A stretch of 64,000 nucleotides of DNA, taken from contig NZ_SHLD01000001.1 in NCBI RefSeq assembly GCF_004217615.1, forward strand, positions 4,898,001 to 4,962,000, given 5' to 3'. This DNA comes from Micromonospora kangleipakensis. Its GTDB lineage: Bacteria > Actinomycetota > Actinomycetes > Mycobacteriales > Micromonosporaceae. This document shows, in pieces, positions 61,919 to 64,000 of the stretch. The translations under genes were made by a program, and so were the position numbers. The notes under the pieces were generated by a model, which saw only the letters and a list, made by a program, of their open reading frames with translations, was not told where the DNA came from and searched no databases. Within the stretch, counting starts at the first letter, position 1; each line of letters begins with the position of its first letter.

Positions 61919-62368
61919 TCAGTAGGTGTACGGGTCGGATGTCGTGGGTGACGTCCCCTCGCCTGCGGCGCTGGGCGAGGGTACGTGCACGCCACCGCTT
62001 CCGATGGTGATCGGCGTGGTGGCTTCGGCCCCGGCCGGCGAGTGGTTGGCGTTGCGCAGCGACACGTGCATCGTGTGCTGCCCGGAGGGGGCGTCGGTGA
62101 TCTGGGTGGTGTTGGACTCGACGATGAGGTAGTCGGTTTCGTTGTCGTCGAACCAGATGTGCACGTGGTGCTGGCCGGACTCGCTGGAGCCGAGCGGCAC
62201 GCTGCTGTCGACCTTGACGGTGAACGGGATGGACACGGTGGCGCCGCTGACGGGTTCGGCGACGATGACGGACAGTTTGCCGCTGTCGCCCCCGGTAGCG
62301 CCGTTCGTCCCGGTGCAGGCGGCCAGCGTCGCCAGCATTGCCGCCCCTATCGCGATCTTCAGTCTCAT
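61919..62368 (-). CDS. Lipoprotein with DUF4399-like domain
   Basis: A 149-residue protein; ATG 62368. Signal MRLKIAIGAAMLATLAAC with lipobox LAAC, then IVAEPVSGATVSIPFTVKVD, GQHHVHIWFDDNETDYLIVE and SGQHTMHVSLRNANHSPAGA. The HHVHIW and HTMHVSL strands are shared with DUF4399-type copper- or stress-related extracellular domains. First gene of the operon with cytochrome b and the zinc-finger protein. It starts 2 nt after a conserved promoter block, suggesting a leaderless mRNA. Confidence 0.82.
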   Translation of the reverse strand: MRLKIAIGAAMLATLAACTGTNGATGGDSGKLSVIVAEPVSGATVSIPFTVKVDSSVPLGSSESGQHHVHIWFDDNETDYLIVESNTTQITDAPSGQHTMHVSLRNANHSPAGAEATTPITIGSGGVHVPSPSAAGEGTSPTTSDPYTY

Positions 62369-62370
62369 AC

Positions 62371-62448
62371 CAGTACTACCTGCGTCGACCTCGTGCGGGA
62401 TCTGTCGCAGAAAAGAGATCCCGCACCGACCTGTCGTGCGTAGTACTG
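62371..62448. promoter_or_regulatory. 78-bp symmetric ECF-type divergent promoter
   Basis: CAGTACTAC (62371-62379) pairs with GTAGTACTG (62440-62448), and TGCGGGATCT (62394-62403) pairs with AGATCCCGCA (62416-62425); both pairs share the centre 62409.5. Each strand therefore reads AGATCCCGCA, 14 nt, GTAGTACTG, then a start codon 2-3 nt later. The spacing fits -35 and -10 elements of an ECF sigma factor. The divergent genes are the lipoprotein operon and the sigma factor itself. Symmetry is seen; recognition by that sigma is inferred. Confidence 0.75.
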
Positions 62449-62451
62449 AAT

Positions 62452-63000
62452 GTGGGTGTCAGTGACGAGGCGCTGATCGCCGGGATGGCCGCCGGCGACC
62501 CGCAGGCCACGGCGAGCTTCGTCCGCCGCTTCCAGGCCCGGGTCTTCGGCCTCGCGGTCAGTATCGTCGGGGCCACGGCCACCGCGGAGGACGTCGCCCA
62601 GGAGGCGTTCGTGCGGGCCTGGCGGTACGCAGGCGGCTACGATCCCCGCCGTGGCGCCGTGCTGCCGTGGCTTCTGTCGATCACCCGGAATGCGGCGATC
62701 GACGCGATCCGGCTGCGCCGCGACCGCCCCTACGAGCCGGAGGTGATGCTGGCGCTGCTCACCGCTGCCGACAATGCCATCGCCGAACCGTCCGACGAGG
62801 TGGCCGACGCCGACCGCATCCGCGTCGCCCTGCGCGGGCTGCCGCTCGAACAGGCCACCGCTGTCGTCCTGGCGATCTTTCACGGACTCACCGCGAAGGA
62901 GATCGCCGAGCGGCAGGGCGTACCGCTGGGCACCGTCAAAACGAGGATCAGACTGGGCATGTCCCGGCTGCGCGATCATTTCGAGGTACGTGATGAATGA
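62452..63000 (+). CDS. ECF sigma factor (SigK/RpoE-like)
   Basis: A 182-residue sigma factor from GTG 62452. Region 2: FVRRFQARVFGLAVSIVGAT, AEDVAQEAFVRAWRYAGGYD, WLLSITRNAAIDAIRLRRDR. Region 4: LRGLPLEQATAVVLAIFHGL, TAKEIAERQGVPLGTVKTRI. Followed, with an 8-bp overlap, by its zinc-finger anti-sigma factor. It is preceded by the symmetric promoter that it probably recognises, so it should be autoregulated and also switch on the divergent envelope/cytochrome operon. Confidence 0.95.
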   Translation: MGVSDEALIAGMAAGDPQATASFVRRFQARVFGLAVSIVGATATAEDVAQEAFVRAWRYAGGYDPRRGAVLPWLLSITRNAAIDAIRLRRDRPYEPEVMLALLTAADNAIAEPSDEVADADRIRVALRGLPLEQATAVVLAIFHGLTAKEIAERQGVPLGTVKTRIRLGMSRLRDHFEVRDE

Positions 63001-63691
63001 GCTGCCGCAGTGTCGCGACGTGCATGGCCTGCTCCCGGAGCTCGCCACCGGTGCGGCCGCCGGGGATGATCGGGCTTGGGCCCTGGCCCACGTCTCGCGC
63101 TGCCAGGACTGCCGCCGAGACCTCAACCAGTTGACCACGGCCGCCGATGCGGTCCTGCTGCTGGCGCCCTCCGTCGAGCCTCCCCCGCGGTTCGAGAGCA
63201 CCGTCCTCGCCCGGCTGGACGCGGCTTCCACCCCGCCACCCCGGCGGCGGCTCCTGGCCCGCCGGCGAGTCGTGGCGGCCCTGGCGTTTGCGGTCTGCAT
63301 GCTGGTCGCCGCTGGCGGCGGGGCGCTGTACGTCCAGTCGCGCACCGCCGAAGACCGGCGCCTGGCCGAGCAGTACCGGCAGACGCTCGCCGTTGCCAAC
63401 GGTCGCTACCTGAAGGCAACCACACTGACCACTGCCGACGCACGACCGGCCGGCACCGTCTTCCTCTACCAGGGAAACCCGTCCTGGCTGTTGGTCACCG
63501 TCACCACCGCGCCGGCCGACGGCGCATACTCGGTCCTCGCCGTTGACCGTGCCGGCGCCGCGCACGCGATCGGCACCTGCCAGGTCATCAACCGCACGGG
63601 GACTTTCGGATACCGGCTCCGAATGGCGGTCGCCGAGGTCAGCGAGATCCGCCTCCAGTCGACCGACGCCCTGCTGCGCGCCACCCGGTGA
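62993..63691 (+). CDS. Membrane zinc-finger anti-sigma factor
   Basis: A 232-residue protein; ATG 62993 overlaps the sigma stop. N-terminal ZAS domain: LPQCRDVHGLLPELATGAAA, ALAHVSRCQDCRRDLNQL (H-x3-C-x2-C). One membrane helix VVAALAFAVCMLVAAGGGAL at about 98-117, then an external RskA-like domain (GTVFLYQGNPSWLLVTVTTA). It sequesters the sigma factor at the membrane until an envelope or redox signal releases it. Confidence 0.93.
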   Translation: MNELPQCRDVHGLLPELATGAAAGDDRAWALAHVSRCQDCRRDLNQLTTAADAVLLLAPSVEPPPRFESTVLARLDAASTPPPRRRLLARRRVVAALAFAVCMLVAAGGGALYVQSRTAEDRRLAEQYRQTLAVANGRYLKATTLTTADARPAGTVFLYQGNPSWLLVTVTTAPADGAYSVLAVDRAGAAHAIGTCQVINRTGTFGYRLRMAVAEVSEIRLQSTDALLRATR

Positions 63692-63848
63692 CGTGGCCCC
63701 GGAGACGATCACCGGGGTCGACCGTCTCCCCCGGCGGCGCTCCGCGGGCAGCAGCAACGCGACCACGCCGCCCGCCTGGCCGCGGCCGCCGACGCCTACC
63801 CGCGTCCGGGCACGAGCCGTACCCCCGTCGCCGACGGCTGATTCCGGG

Positions 63849-64000
63849 TCACCACGAAGTTGCCACCGGCCTGTCCTCCAAGGTCTCCGGTAGGGCTTTG
63901 TAGTCGAACTCGGCCGCGGTCCGCTCGCACCAGCCATTCCCGATGCCACCTTCCCACCCGTACGGGCACGCCAGCAGACCCGTGGAGCAGGGGATCACCG
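63849..64000 (-). CDS. Possible 3' end of a gene entering from the right edge
   Basis: The minus strand is open from the window edge to a TGA at 63849 and reads PYGWEGGIGNGWCERTAAEF, DYKALPETLEDRPVATSW. Composition is plausible for coding, but no family is recognised. The preceding 63692-63848 holds a plus-strand scrap (QQRDHAARLAAAADAYPRPG) without a start. Confidence 0.3.
   Translation of the reverse strand, partial: VIPCSTGLLACPYGWEGGIGNGWCERTAAEFDYKALPETLEDRPVATSW

Noticed and set aside
1..64000. CRISPR array, tRNA or rRNA genes
   Set aside because: No regularly spaced repeats, cloverleaf or rRNA-like stretches were noticed on reading; a model-based scan was not possible.

Overview
This 64 kb window has high G+C content and the coding style of an actinomycete. 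GTG starts are common, operons are tight with ATGA/GTGA overlaps, several genes look leaderless, and there are F420-linked oxidoreductases, HelR, ECF sigma factors with zinc-finger anti-sigma factors, and many two-component and MFS genes. The mix of families suggests Micromonosporaceae (Actinoplanes/Micromonospora relatives), but no marker gene here proves this. No rRNA, tRNA or CRISPR array was found. The window reads as an accessory, recombination-prone chromosomal region: intact metabolic and regulatory genes alternate with insertion sequences and many truncated or frameshifted genes.

Layout. 1-1.5 kb: an ECF42-type sigma factor and its YCII/DGPF partner face a SnoaL-like gene across a near-perfect palindromic promoter. 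1.5-6.5 kb: an IS110 remnant followed by IS630, IS256 and IS3 elements with recognisable ends; the IS630 and IS256 transposases each carry a single-base frameshift. 6.7-16.7 kb: alpha/beta hydrolase; a divergent MocR regulator and class V aminotransferase whose start codons overlap, followed by an MFS exporter; an IS5-type transposase; a VOC protein; a dead tyrosine recombinase; a dienelactone hydrolase facing its probable TetR regulator. 16.8-21.3 kb: a DNA ligase relic converging on an ImmA-type peptidase, an excisionase-like HTH protein, and an ArsR regulator facing an MFS gene. 22-26.6 kb: a large membrane LysM-BTAD protein divergent from a membrane-anchored Hsp70-like protein. 26.6-31 kb: a truncated pterin dehydratase, a WYL regulator relic with a 54-bp duplication, a TraR/DksA protein, a PIN toxin and an L,D-transpeptidase lipoprotein. 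31.6-33.7 kb: an IS607-type transposon with serine recombinase TnpA and RNA-guided nuclease TnpB. 33.9-43.7 kb: Holin-X protein, glycogen debranching-type enzyme, an IS630 relic, an overlapping ABC transporter/histidine kinase/response regulator operon, a MITE-like palindrome and a PatB-type lyase. 44-48.5 kb: SEC-C protein, deazaflavin nitroreductase, PPOX oxidoreductase and a small anchored protein. 49-50.3 kb: an intact-looking IS3 element.

50.7-55.9 kb is probably the most informative locus. A palindrome resembling the rifamycin-associated element (RAE) precedes three collinear fragments of a rifampicin glycosyltransferase-like gene. These are interrupted by a PPOX gene and by a TetR-fragment/MFS cassette, and are followed by an intact HelR-type RNA polymerase-recycling helicase. 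The locus looks like rifamycin resistance that lost the inactivating enzyme and kept target protection.

56-64 kb: an SRPBCC/ArsR pair with two operator copies, YceI, a membrane protein, a polynucleotide-kinase-like ATPase coupled to a Thg1-family 3'-5' polymerase (candidate RNA repair), and an ornithine cyclodeaminase homologue. Last comes an ECF sigma/anti-sigma operon that shares one 78-bp symmetric promoter with a divergent lipoprotein/cytochrome b/zinc-finger operon.
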